64,000 bases of DNA from assembly GCA_964410725.1 (NCBI GenBank), contig CAYPID010000007.1, forward strand, positions 3,207 to 67,206. The letters run 5' to 3'. Both the position numbers and the translations under genes were made by a program. This document shows, piece after piece, positions 36,801 to 44,091 of the stretch; position 1 is the stretch's first letter; the number at the start of each line of letters is the position of its first letter. The DNA is from CALAZP01 sp964410725. Its GTDB lineage: Bacteria > Bacteroidota > Bacteroidia > Chitinophagales > Saprospiraceae. The notes beneath the pieces are model-generated. The model was not told where the DNA came from. It saw only the letters and a list, made by a program, of their open reading frames with translations, and did no database searches.

Positions 36801-37378
36801 GGAATTGGATTCAAGGTTCCAATGATGGGGTAATCTGTGGGTAAAGTTCCCAATTGAATGCCTTCGTATTCAGAAGTTAGGTAATCTCCGCTCACTGGAT
36901 ATATTCGTTGTAAATTAATCGCACTTACTATTTTACCAGGAATGTTAGGGTCCTTTAGAGGTCTACTTCTCAAAACCCAAGTTCCCGTGTTATTAATTAC
37001 CAGCTTTTCCGAATTCTCATTCAGTTCAAAAAGCATTGCTAGATTGGGCATCCAGGTATTAGCACTCCATAAGACTAATTCATCGTCTCTGATGAAGAAC
37101 AGCTCAAAGGGTTGATTAGCGATACTTTGTAATGCGGGAAAAAAGGATAAAGACTCAGCTGGGCCCGAAAAACCTTTAGCGATAATTTTTTCGATTACAG
37201 AGTTATTGTTTTGAAGGAAGGTTTCTATTTCTTCATTTTGTCGAAGGTGTTCTTTTTGTATTTGATCAGCAATGGAGGAAAAATAGCGGTGATCTTCTTG
37301 CCCCAGATACTGGGTGTAAAGGAGGGCAACTCCTACTGTAAACAGCACAAGATTAAGAATACCTCTTATTTTTTTCAT
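33833..37378 (-). CDS. Giant multi-membrane sensor histidine kinase (NtrY-like)
   Basis: About 1181 residues from ATG 37378 (MKKIRGILNLVLF); a TTG nine codons upstream is less likely. One N-terminal membrane segment, an extracytoplasmic region to about 205, a block of six or seven membrane segments (about 210-470), a second extracytoplasmic region, two more segments (about 660-730), a third extracytoplasmic region, a last membrane segment, then HAMP, HisKA and HATPase. The phospho-acceptor is in VAHEIKNPLTPMKLS (near H965), with the N, G1 and G2 boxes LQNLVTNAIQ, DNGMGIP and SGSGLGLAICK. No response regulator adjoins it. It lies 50 bp upstream of crtD on the same strand, so co-transcription with the carotenoid genes is possible. 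Confidence 0.9.
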   Translation of the reverse strand: MKKIRGILNLVLFTVGVALLYTQYLGQEDHRYFSSIADQIQKEHLRQNEEIETFLQNNNSVIEKIIAKGFSGPAESLSFFPALQSIANQPFELFFIRDDELVLWSANTWMPNLAMLFELNENSEKLVINNTGTWVLRSRPLKDPNIPGKIVSAINLQRIYPVSGDYLTSEYEGIQLGTLPTDYPIIGTLNPIPLGYIQQTSKKLTALTPIWITGMLLLLTLIGWIGIQNKIANYAAQRFHPVLGGIWVVGQMLLLTHPLLREEFADLFSKVVWQTSTYLPFDSLMKLFDSMMGFWLMIFFHRNFGQLTPSIQRKPWQLIFTASGYLTIAAVFLAYTVLIKSLILETNTSFALHNLFRFELEAASTIATILFLLFGLYLFTHRMMLAVIQLGLPSNRRLPLLAGIILLVLPVYSTLNLGIGPLPLLLILLTYLSLFDLFADTTIRSLSWLSIWLIFFSAFPSFFLVKYNIEKSLQTGQQIAEQLAGKPLLELENERLQLAEQWAASPIQNRRVADSLWLSFPILSNNFQLEVNEIALASQIPTLQKNGQQSHPLSYQIGNNLHLTPNINSPKTVYQTLLQNSQLDIWRDMRNYDFAMAKGNSDIFVQGNPPQQLLIEAGEIPVNSFQRVINSQRADLLYRTADGTTMVVGQRLKGYQQGFAIFSFFFILLTLILLIFALFNSWMEAIPLNPDRPIFSKPTLSNRVQLAFGGLILISFLVFGWYTVSFFNRAFQQDESKKLNELVTTVQKEWESNPIEHLDTLSAQMTIFLENIQRKYLVDLTWWESNGALAYASTPILFTEGVKVAQIPSAAYYYLNNLGKDPIIIPNKTGSLSYQEAFLPLTKNQANLGYLGIPYFSGKTGLSKDIYDFFGTLLSFYVLFLLLAVGVVILLSQTITLPITRIANRLQSIKLDEKNEPLEWNRKDEIGVLVNRYNEMILELNEKTKELKQSEREGAWRQMAKQVAHEIKNPLTPMKLSVQHLQRAFQAHPDEIEHHIKKVSQTIVEQIEGLAKIATEFSNFASMPKAVNQVFELNACVRSIYELHVNGTQSEISFELKLTDEILLVYADRDQLIRVLQNLVTNAIQAIPVSGQGRIILELTTEKTNAVINISDNGMGIPPDIQELVFVPNFTTKSSGSGLGLAICKNIITAAGGTISFTTKAGIGTTFTIELPIHHQQETKK

Positions 37379-37423
37379 ATATGTTAAATTAATGCAATAT
37401 AACAAAGGTTGCCTTTTTTATGC

Positions 37424-37431
37424 TAATTTTG
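37424..37431 (+). promoter_or_regulatory. -7 promoter element of the RNase P RNA gene
   Basis: TAATTTTG ends 2 nt before the start of the P1 helix of RNase P RNA. Matches TAnnTTTG. Confidence 0.55.
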
Positions 37432-37433
37432 AG

Positions 37434-37831
37434 GAGTTTGCTGTCAGTGGTACTATCGCGGTACTGCTTTTGATGCGGTAACGAGGAAAGTCCGGACAAC
37501 GCAGAGCACCACGCCATTTAACGAATGGGGCTGTAATACAACGGTACAGAAAGTGTCACAGAAAGCTATACCGCCGAATTAATTTTCGGTAAGGGTGAAA
37601 ATGTGCGGTAAGAGCGCACATCATCATTTGGTAACAGATGGTGGGGATAAACCTCGTGGGTTGAAATGCCATGTACATCTCAACTCCATTATGGAGCCAG
37701 GTTGCTCGCTTGGTTGGTAACAGTTGGGAGGGGTAGGCAGATAGATCTTGGCAGTGATGTCAAGGCTAGATAAATGATAGTAGCCACTTTTGAGTGGAAC
37801 AGAATCCGGCTTATAAACTGACAGCAAACTC
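37434..37831 (+). ncRNA. rnpB: RNase P RNA (type A)
   Basis: Catalytic RNA of ribonuclease P that matures tRNA 5' ends. The P4/J region GAGGAAAGTCCGG lies at 37483-37495, and the 3' partner ACAGAATCCGGCTTATA near 37798-37814. Ends are set by the P1 stem: 37434-37448 is complementary to 37817-37831 (ACTGACAGCAAACTC), followed by CTTTTT, so the P1 helix also acts as terminator. About 398 nt, a normal size. Confidence 0.97.
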
Positions 37832-38240
37832 TTTTTAAAAATTAGACATTTGAGCCATCAACCAGATGACTCTCCATCACATCTTTATCATCCTTTACAG
37901 CTTTTTAATAAAAAATAAATTTGTAACATGAACCCAATTCACCTGCCCTCATGGTGAAAACAACCGGCAATTTATTCTTAACCAACACATTCAATGTCTT
38001 TTTCCAGCTAGGCAAAACCTTTTTTTCCGGCAAATCTTTAAGAATCTTATAGTATCTAGAGTAATCTCTGCATACATTTTTTTGAGCTTTCGGTTAAGTT
38101 TTTTTAATCGCTTGAGTATTTGTACTTCTATATTTCTCATTCCATTGAAAGAAAGTTTCCTGGTGAATGCCAAGCTATCGGCTAATGACTTTGTCTAGTT
38201 TCAATTGTATATCTTTTGGAGAAGTTTACAGTTTTGTTTT
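37832..38240. other. Intergenic region with a possible decayed coding fragment
   Basis: 409 bp between rnpB and the FeoB permease stop. On the - strand, 38093 to 37905 is an open frame of about 62 codons without an ATG near its upstream end; it reads DLPEKKVLPSWKKTLNVLV then LPVVFTMRAGELGS, which looks protein-like. A different - frame (37991-38173) gives a lysine-rich 60-residue product beginning MAFTRKLSF. These may be two pieces of one frameshifted gene, or chance. No family is recognised and no terminal repeats were found. Confidence 0.25.
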
Positions 38241-39659
38241 TTAAAAAAATATCCTCCACAGTTGCGCTACTAAAAAGGTAACTACCAACCCCAAAAAGAT
38301 AGGATATAAAGTAGCTATTGCAGTCCATTTGACACTATTAGTTTCTTTATAAATGGTATAAATGGTGGTGCTACAGGGGTTATGCAGCAAACTAAACAAC
38401 ATTAAATTTACCGCAGTCAACAAAGTCCAACCTCCTTCTTTAAGAATAGCCCCAGTGGCACTGACAGAATCTAGTTCAAATAGGACCCCTTGCCCAGCTC
38501 CTGCATCAATACCGGTAACCAAAACGGTCAACATCAATACTGTGGGAATTACGATTTCATTAGCGGGAATCGCAACGATATAAGCCAATAATATGACCCC
38601 ATTCAATCCAATAATAAATCCGAAGTCATCAAAAAATTGAATAAGGTGTAAGGCTATACTTGAATGACCAATTTGGATATTGGAAATTAGCCATATTACT
38701 GCCCCAGCTGGTGCGGCAAATACCACAGCTCGCCAAAGAACAATTAGGGTTCGGTCAATTAAGGAGGTGTAGATGGTTTTCCAAAATCTTGGAGGCCTGT
38801 AGGGCGGTAGTTCTAAATTGAAGGTGGAAACCTCTCCTTTGAGAACTGTTTTGGAAAGTAACCAGGAGGAGGTAAACATGAAAAACATGCCTAGAACTGC
38901 AATTCCAATGACAGCTAATAGGGCTGTCAAACTTGAAAATAGAGGGGGAACTACAGCTCCAATAAAAATCGTGGCGATTAAAATTTGTGTCGGCCATCTG
39001 CCATTGCAAAGGGAAAAATTATTAGTAATAATGGCAATCAGTCTTTCCCGTGGGCTATCAATAATTCTTGTAGCCACTACGCCTGCTGCATTACACCCAA
39101 AACCCATACTCATTGTCAATGCTTGTTTGCCATGCGCTCCTGCCTTTTTAAATAAATGATCTAGGTTGAATGCCACTCTTGGCAGATATCCGAAATCTTC
39201 CAATAAGGTGAACAGTGGAAAGAAAATAGCCATAGGGGGCAACATCACTGCGACTACCCATGCCACGGCTAAATAGACCCCATCAATTAAAAATCCATCC
39301 AGCCATAAAGGTAACCCCATTACTGCAGCACCTTGTTTGAGTAATGGATGAATGGTATCTAACAACAATTGGCCCAATAAAGCAGAAGGATAATTAGCTC
39401 CTATAATGGTCAACCAGAGGGTTAGGCCCAAAAGAATAAACATAATAGGAAATCCCCAAATTTTACTGGTGACCACTGCATCTATTTTTTGGTCTAATCT
39501 ACTGGTTGATTTTCCACTTTTCAATCGAACAGTATCCTTAACGATTTGAGCGGCATCTGCATAAATTCCCTCTGTTAGATGGTCATGAAAGTCATCTCCA
39601 ATTTGCCATCTGAGTTCTTTGGATAGTTCTATTATGTGATCTATGTTTTTGGTATTCAT
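38241..39659 (-). CDS. feoB: FeoB permease half (Gate/nucleoside-recognition domains)
   Basis: 472-residue polytopic protein equal to the membrane half of FeoB. N-terminus IIELSKELRWQIGDDFHDHL resembles the spacer helix after the G domain, then IDAVVTSKIWGFPIMF and the first Gate domain (LPRVAFNLDHLFKKAGAHGK, SMGFGCNAAGV), and a second Gate domain (PANEIVIPT, MLFSLLHNPCSTTIYTIYKE). Transports Fe(II) into the cytoplasm. It starts 11 nt after the stop of the G-domain gene and in another frame, with its own ATG. Confidence 0.93.
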   Translation of the reverse strand: MNTKNIDHIIELSKELRWQIGDDFHDHLTEGIYADAAQIVKDTVRLKSGKSTSRLDQKIDAVVTSKIWGFPIMFILLGLTLWLTIIGANYPSALLGQLLLDTIHPLLKQGAAVMGLPLWLDGFLIDGVYLAVAWVVAVMLPPMAIFFPLFTLLEDFGYLPRVAFNLDHLFKKAGAHGKQALTMSMGFGCNAAGVVATRIIDSPRERLIAIITNNFSLCNGRWPTQILIATIFIGAVVPPLFSSLTALLAVIGIAVLGMFFMFTSSWLLSKTVLKGEVSTFNLELPPYRPPRFWKTIYTSLIDRTLIVLWRAVVFAAPAGAVIWLISNIQIGHSSIALHLIQFFDDFGFIIGLNGVILLAYIVAIPANEIVIPTVLMLTVLVTGIDAGAGQGVLFELDSVSATGAILKEGGWTLLTAVNLMLFSLLHNPCSTTIYTIYKETNSVKWTAIATLYPIFLGLVVTFLVAQLWRIFF

Positions 39660-39670
39660 TGTGCAAGATT

Positions 39671-40435
39671 TTAGGCAAAAACACCAGTTTGAAGAGCTTG
39701 AATAATCTGGGGGTCCCCTTCTAACAATCTAAAAGCCAACCATCGACTATTGGGAACTTGAGGAAATTCTTTTAAAATTTCTTTCGATAGGCGGTCAACG
39801 GCTTTTTCAATATTTGGGGGTACTCTTTTTATTTTATGAGGTTGGACGTGGATTTTCCCATTGGCCATCTCACTGATAGTTTGCAGTAACTCTGGAATTC
39901 CTCTTTTATATCGAGCACTTGTAGGAATCACTGGTATTCCCAAGTCTTTGCTCAAAGTCCTTACATCGATTTCTATTTCATTTCTTTCAGCTTCGTCCAT
40001 GAGGTTTAAACACAAAATGGCATTTTGTGTAATTTCCAAGATTTGTAATACGAGGTTTAAGTTTCTTTCTAATCTATTGGCATCTACTACGATGATCGTA
40101 ATGGTAGGCTGTCCAAATAAAATGAAATCACGGGCAATTTCCTCATCCTCTGAAGTAGATAAAAGTGAATAGGTACCAGGTAAATCTACCAATTTATATT
40201 TTTGACCATTATAGGAAAAGGCCCCTTCCGCTTTAGCTACTGTTTTCCCTGGCCAGTTTCCTGTATGCTGTCTCAGACCAGTTAGCGCATTAAAAACTGT
40301 GCTTTTGCCGGTGTTTGGATTGCCTGCTAACGCTATTACAAAATCTGCTTGGTCCGCATCGACTCCCATTTTTTTTAATCCTTCTGAAGTATAATGTGGA
40401 CAAGTTTCACATGCTGATGTCGTCCCTGTTTTCAT
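39671..40435 (-). CDS. feoB: FeoB G-protein half
   Basis: 254-residue stand-alone G domain with GDI-like helices. Motifs G1 GNPNTGKST (38-46), G3 DLPGTYS (84-90), G4 NLMD (144-147) and G5 SAR (173-175). The protein ends normally at ALQTGVFA, before the membrane region. The N-terminus has a CETCPHY motif, unlike most FeoB proteins. Two nt follow the upstream DtxR-FeoA gene, so translation is probably coupled. Confidence 0.93.
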   Translation of the reverse strand: MKTGTTSACETCPHYTSEGLKKMGVDADQADFVIALAGNPNTGKSTVFNALTGLRQHTGNWPGKTVAKAEGAFSYNGQKYKLVDLPGTYSLLSTSEDEEIARDFILFGQPTITIIVVDANRLERNLNLVLQILEITQNAILCLNLMDEAERNEIEIDVRTLSKDLGIPVIPTSARYKRGIPELLQTISEMANGKIHVQPHKIKRVPPNIEKAVDRLSKEILKEFPQVPNSRWLAFRLLEGDPQIIQALQTGVFA

Positions 40436-40437
40436 AA

Positions 40438-41460
40438 TTAAATTTTTTCAATGAGTATTTTATCGGCTTGTTCTTTTCTTAAGGCAATGGAGGTTCCTTT
40501 AATGGCATAGGCATTGGGATCTCCTAAGGGGTTGAGCAGATCGAGGTAAACTTGCGCTCCTTTAACAAATCCAAGATCTAATAATCTTCTTCGACTCTCT
40601 CCTCTTATTTCTTTGGAAAAGCCTATGATTTTTCCTTGCTCTGATTTTTGGAGACTAGATAGTCGAGTAATATCTTGTTGGGTATCTTCCTCTGCTGCGA
40701 GGAGGGTAATCGTTAAATTAGCTGCTACTACTGGAGCCAATCTAAATAATTCTCCTTCAGATTCGAAGACCACTCTTGTAGGGTTATTTTCAATTACTCT
40801 GATGAAAGAACCTATGTGAATATTTTCCGCTAAAATTTGTTTGTAGATCACTTCAGGTTCATCTTCAATATGAGTGATATGGCCAACGGATCCAATCGGA
40901 AGTAGATGTAGTTCTGTTCCCGATATTTCTGCTATTTGACCACTTCGAGTGGGTATGGGGTCTCCATGAGGATCAAATTGTGGATGACCTAATTTCGCCG
41001 CTAATAAATCAGCCTCTTCATGACTCAGGTGATGTTCCATAGAATCGGCCATATCGTGCCATTCAGTTTTATGAAAACCTGTTTTTTCAGCTAAGTATTT
41101 TTCATAAAGTCGATGAACTCTAACAATTCTAAGTGCATATTCTCTGCCCGATTCTGTTAATTTGATTTCATTAGGATTATTGGTAATCAGGTGTTTGATT
41201 CCCATTATATTGAGCGCTTCTATGAGCTTATGATTGGAGTAGTTCAATATTTGGATTAGGGTCTTCATGTCCACTTTTTGTCCAGAGGTTTCAAAGTGAT
41301 ATATTTGTTTTAAGACGTCCTCTATAATTATTTTTTCATTGATTTGAGATTGGTTTTTCAATTGCCAAAACCAACCTTTGATGGGGCGGAAAAACCACCA
41401 GAGGATTGCTATTAGAAGAAAAAAAATGGTTAGTGCCCAAAGGGGATTGTATTCCATCAT
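40438..41460 (-). CDS. Membrane-anchored DtxR-like/FeoA hybrid protein
   Basis: 340 residues. Residues about 8-27 (LWALTIFFLLIAILWWFF) form a membrane segment. Next comes a winged-helix region (about 45-110) and the DtxR/MntR-type dimerisation and metal domain (HRLYEKYLAEKTGFHKTEWH, SMEHHL, FDPHGDPIP). The C-terminus has two SH3-like FeoA segments (about 185-255 and 260-340, the last including GKIIGFSKEIRGESRRRLLD). It overlaps the upstream regulator gene by ATGA and abuts the FeoB G-domain gene. FeoA normally aids FeoB, so this may be an iron-sensing membrane FeoA; DNA binding by an anchored DtxR-like domain is unproven. Confidence 0.85.
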   Translation of the reverse strand: MMEYNPLWALTIFFLLIAILWWFFRPIKGWFWQLKNQSQINEKIIIEDVLKQIYHFETSGQKVDMKTLIQILNYSNHKLIEALNIMGIKHLITNNPNEIKLTESGREYALRIVRVHRLYEKYLAEKTGFHKTEWHDMADSMEHHLSHEEADLLAAKLGHPQFDPHGDPIPTRSGQIAEISGTELHLLPIGSVGHITHIEDEPEVIYKQILAENIHIGSFIRVIENNPTRVVFESEGELFRLAPVVAANLTITLLAAEEDTQQDITRLSSLQKSEQGKIIGFSKEIRGESRRRLLDLGFVKGAQVYLDLLNPLGDPNAYAIKGTSIALRKEQADKILIEKI

Positions 41461-42116
41461 GCTGTAATTTGAATCAATAAATTTTCTGCCACGACTTTCG
41501 AAATAGTCAGTGATTTTCCCTCAAATGAAATCATCAGAGACTGGTCAAATGGTTCAATCGCTCCCACTGTGATTTGAACCCCGATTCTCAGATTATTCTT
41601 GTTGAGATATTGTAGGAAAATATCAGAGGAGTCTTTGACTTGAACTAAGGTCCCCTTGGTTCCTTTAGGGACATCCAGAATATTAGAACTGACCACTGGA
41701 GTCAAGTTGCCATTGCTGTCTGGTATAGGATCTCCATGTGGATCGTGGGTTGGAAAGCCTAAGAATGCATCCAATTCCTGAATGAGTTTGGTAGACTTAA
41801 CATGCTCTAATTGTTCTGCAACCTCATGTACTTCGTCCCATTTAAAATTAAGTTTTTCAACGAGGAAAACCTCCCATAATCTATGCTTTCTCACCACCAA
41901 AGTCGCTGCTTTTCTTCCCTGCTTGGTCAATGTAACCCCTTGATATTTAACATAGTGAGCCAAATTTTTGTCTGCCAATTTTTTAACCATATCTGTTACG
42001 GAAGAAGCCTTGGTTTCTATTTTTTCCGCTATAGCATTCGTGCTGACCGCTTCCTTTCCTTCTTGCCCTAAATGAAAAATAGTCTTGAGATAATTTTCTT
42101 CGGATAAGGTTACCAT
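41457..42116 (-). CDS. DtxR/MntR-family metal-dependent regulator
   Basis: 219 residues. N-terminal winged helix (SEENYLKTIFHLGQEGKEAV, AIAEKIETKASSVTDMVKKL), dimerisation and metal-binding region with candidate ligands H78, E82, H97, E101, E104 and H105, the motif HDPHGDPIP (124-132), and a C-terminal SH3-like FeoA domain. The second metal-site residues of MntR are not fully conserved (N8 and K11 instead of D and E), so whether it senses iron or manganese is open; the feo context favours iron. First gene of the operon. Confidence 0.92.
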   Translation of the reverse strand: MVTLSEENYLKTIFHLGQEGKEAVSTNAIAEKIETKASSVTDMVKKLADKNLAHYVKYQGVTLTKQGRKAATLVVRKHRLWEVFLVEKLNFKWDEVHEVAEQLEHVKSTKLIQELDAFLGFPTHDPHGDPIPDSNGNLTPVVSSNILDVPKGTKGTLVQVKDSSDIFLQYLNKNNLRIGVQITVGAIEPFDQSLMISFEGKSLTISKVVAENLLIQITA

Positions 42117-42150
42117 GATTTTGATTTGTAGGTAAACTAAAAATATTAAT

Positions 42151-42185
42151 TAAATATAGTGAAAAAAAGTTTAGGCTTACCTAAA
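42151..42185 (-). promoter_or_regulatory. DtxR-like operator overlapping the feo operon promoter
   Basis: TTTAGG-CTTA-CCTAAA at 42170-42185 (an inverted repeat with 6-bp arms and a 4-nt spacer) resembles a DtxR/IdeR box. On the - strand TATATTTA (42158-42151) is a near match to the -7 element, with 11 nt between them, so the palindrome covers the -33 position. A weaker related sequence, TAGGTAAACTAA, lies near 42129-42140 close to the start codon. Confidence 0.65.
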
Positions 42186-42201
42186 AATAATTTTATTCAA
42201 T

Positions 42202-42238
42202 AAAAAAGGGGATACAAAAGAAATGTATCCCCTTTTTT
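42202..42238 (-). terminator. Long hairpin terminator downstream of the PepSY-like gene
   Basis: AAAAAAGGGGATACA (42202-42216), loop of 7 nt, TGTATCCCCTTTTTT (42224-42238): a perfect 15-bp stem. Read on the - strand it follows the PepSY-like stop at 42254 and precedes the feo operon, with T residues on both sides, so it can work in both directions. Confidence 0.92.
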
Positions 42239-42253
42239 AATCGCAAAGATTAG

Positions 42254-42760
42254 TTAGACCAGCAGCAGCACAATGGTCAAAACAGCTCCGGCAACGGCAA
42301 AGTACATCCCTTTTTTAAATACTGGTGCACTTGGTTTGAACATAAAAAAAGCGGAAACTGAGAAAAACATCAGAGAAATTCCAAAAAATATAGCCAACCA
42401 AAACAGGGGATTAGCTGCGGTCATTTTGTGGAGTTTGTTCATTTTTTCGAAAAACATGGGGTGGCGATGATGGATATATTTGGTCTCCCCTGTGCTTTTA
42501 TCGTAGTACCCTTCTTTAAAAATGATTTTGTTATCGAGTGTTTGTTCTATATTAATTCTCATTCCTATAGCTGGTCCGAGTTCTTCTTCAGAGAGCCCGG
42601 ATTCTATTATTTTTTCGACTGGATAATCATACTTTAGAAAATCTGTATTTCTAAAAGTGAGAACAATACCACTTAGGGCGTAGATAAACATAATTCCTGC
42701 TAAGAAATAACCGAGATATCTGTGAAATTCTCTAAAGGTATCTTGAGATTTTTTGCTCAT
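42254..42760 (-). CDS. PepSY-associated membrane protein
   Basis: 168 residues with three membrane segments (about 15-36, 118-139 and 150-167). The start KKSQDTFREFHRYLGYFLAG resembles the first helix of PepSY_TM proteins, and the region YDYPVEKIIESGLSEEELG with KYIHHRHPMF looks like a short PepSY-like domain. Some relatives are iron-reductase-like; its place next to the feo operon suggests a metal role, which is inferred. A 15-bp hairpin separates the two transcripts. Confidence 0.65.
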   Translation of the reverse strand: MSKKSQDTFREFHRYLGYFLAGIMFIYALSGIVLTFRNTDFLKYDYPVEKIIESGLSEEELGPAIGMRINIEQTLDNKIIFKEGYYDKSTGETKYIHHRHPMFFEKMNKLHKMTAANPLFWLAIFFGISLMFFSVSAFFMFKPSAPVFKKGMYFAVAGAVLTIVLLLV

Positions 42761-42786
42761 TGTAGTTGACTTTTGTATGTTTTTGC

Positions 42787-42810
42787 AAGATATTAAATCT
42801 AAAATATCTT
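42787..42810. other. AT-rich hairpin between porV and the PepSY-like gene
   Basis: AAGATATT (42787-42794), 8-nt loop, AATATCTT (42803-42810). No T-tract of usual length on either side. It may end porV transcription weakly or be an operator. Confidence 0.35.
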
Positions 42811-42818
42811 ATAAAATA

Positions 42819-44042
42819 TTAAAACTCTGCGGCCCCAAAATCAAATAGTAGCGTGAATCGCAAGGTATTATCCAGCGGATTCCTCTGATTGGTGGTCGGT
42901 ATCAAGTAAGAAAAGTTTAAGCCAAATACGTTGTACTTTAGACCCATTCCTACGGTAAAGAATTTTCTGTTTCCTTTTTGAAGGTGTTCGTGAAAGTATC
43001 CTGCTCTGATGGCAAACTGCTTATCATACCAGTATTCCATTCCAATTGAGTAGTACAATTCTCGCAGTTCCTCTCTAAATCCTTCTGGGGCATCCCCAAA
43101 AGATTTAAATATTCCTTGAATAGGGGAGTAGTTTTTATAATCGGGCACTCCGTCTCCGTCTGTATCACAATCGGGTCCCTGACAAGGTGTAGGTACCATC
43201 AATTTGTTGATATCCACTGCAAAAGTAAGTCGGTTATAAGGATTGGGATCTAAATCCCAGGCAAATCCTAATCCTAAATTAGTAGGTAAGAAATCTTTGA
43301 CTGTACTTCTAGTATAGGTTATTTTAGAACCTATATTAGTCATGGCTAAACCTACCGTTAGGTTTGACGTAGAATTAGATAACTCGATAGGGGTTTTGTA
43401 AGTAAAAGCTATATCTGCTGCTCCAGCAATTCCCACTTCAATGGTTTCTCCTCCAGGTAAATTTTGTCCGGCTGCGAGGTTAGAATAGATAAATTTACCA
43501 GTAACGGAAGCTGAAAAATTATCTGCCAACTTTCGAGAATATGCCAATGCAATTTCAAATTCATTGGGTCTTCCTTCTCTCAAAGGTTCACCATTGACAT
43601 CGGTAAATTGTATGCTACCTAAGGAAAAATATCTCAAGCCATATCCAATGGTCTGAAATTCATCTAATTTATTATAACCAGTCAAATAGGCTAAGTAAAC
43701 ATCATTCAAACCTAAAGCTCTCAACCATGGGGTATAGGTAGTGGCTACAGACATATCGGTTTCTGCGAAAGCTAGTTTGGAGGCGTTAAAATGCATGGCA
43801 TTAGGGTCAGCTGAAGTGGCAATTCCCGCGTCTCCCATAGCACCTGCTCTAGCATCTGAAACAATTCTTAAAAACGGTACTGCTGTTACTATTGTATTGG
43901 TACATGGAGTTCCATCCAAATTAACTAATCTCCCACTTTGATCGAAGGTACATTGAGCTTGTATATTTAAGCTGTAACCGGTGACAGCTAACAGCGTAAA
44001 TAAAAGCTTTCTTTGTAGTTTTTTCATCATACTTTTGTTCAT
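42819..44042 (-). CDS. porV: Type IX secretion system outer membrane protein PorV
   Basis: 407 residues; signal peptide about 1-29 ending in IQAQ; start could also be at M5 or M6. FLRIVSDARAGAMGDAGIAT, NAMHFNASKLAF and the beta-barrel pattern are the PorV/LptO signature. PorV carries T9SS cargo from the translocon to the sortase PorU. It lies 49 nt after porU on the same strand. Confidence 0.92.
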   Translation of the reverse strand: MNKSMMKKLQRKLLFTLLAVTGYSLNIQAQCTFDQSGRLVNLDGTPCTNTIVTAVPFLRIVSDARAGAMGDAGIATSADPNAMHFNASKLAFAETDMSVATTYTPWLRALGLNDVYLAYLTGYNKLDEFQTIGYGLRYFSLGSIQFTDVNGEPLREGRPNEFEIALAYSRKLADNFSASVTGKFIYSNLAAGQNLPGGETIEVGIAGAADIAFTYKTPIELSNSTSNLTVGLAMTNIGSKITYTRSTVKDFLPTNLGLGFAWDLDPNPYNRLTFAVDINKLMVPTPCQGPDCDTDGDGVPDYKNYSPIQGIFKSFGDAPEGFREELRELYYSIGMEYWYDKQFAIRAGYFHEHLQKGNRKFFTVGMGLKYNVFGLNFSYLIPTTNQRNPLDNTLRFTLLFDFGAAEF

Positions 44043-44091
44043 GATATTAAGGCTAAACGAACTTAACCGGTTTTTATTGGATATCTATTTA

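Noticed and set aside
37624..37827. Small - strand gene inside rnpB
   Set aside because: It lies completely within RNase P RNA, whose conserved elements and terminal stem fix the identity.
37991..38173. Insertion-sequence transposase fragment
   Set aside because: The lysine-rich reading frame begins MAFTRKLSF, faintly like IS4-type ends, but no DDE motif, inverted repeats or target duplication were found.
39655..39675. FeoB split as a simple sequencing frameshift
   Set aside because: Not fully excluded, but the G-domain protein ends cleanly, the permease gene has its own ATG 11 nt later, and no shifted frame carries extra FeoB-like residues across the junction.
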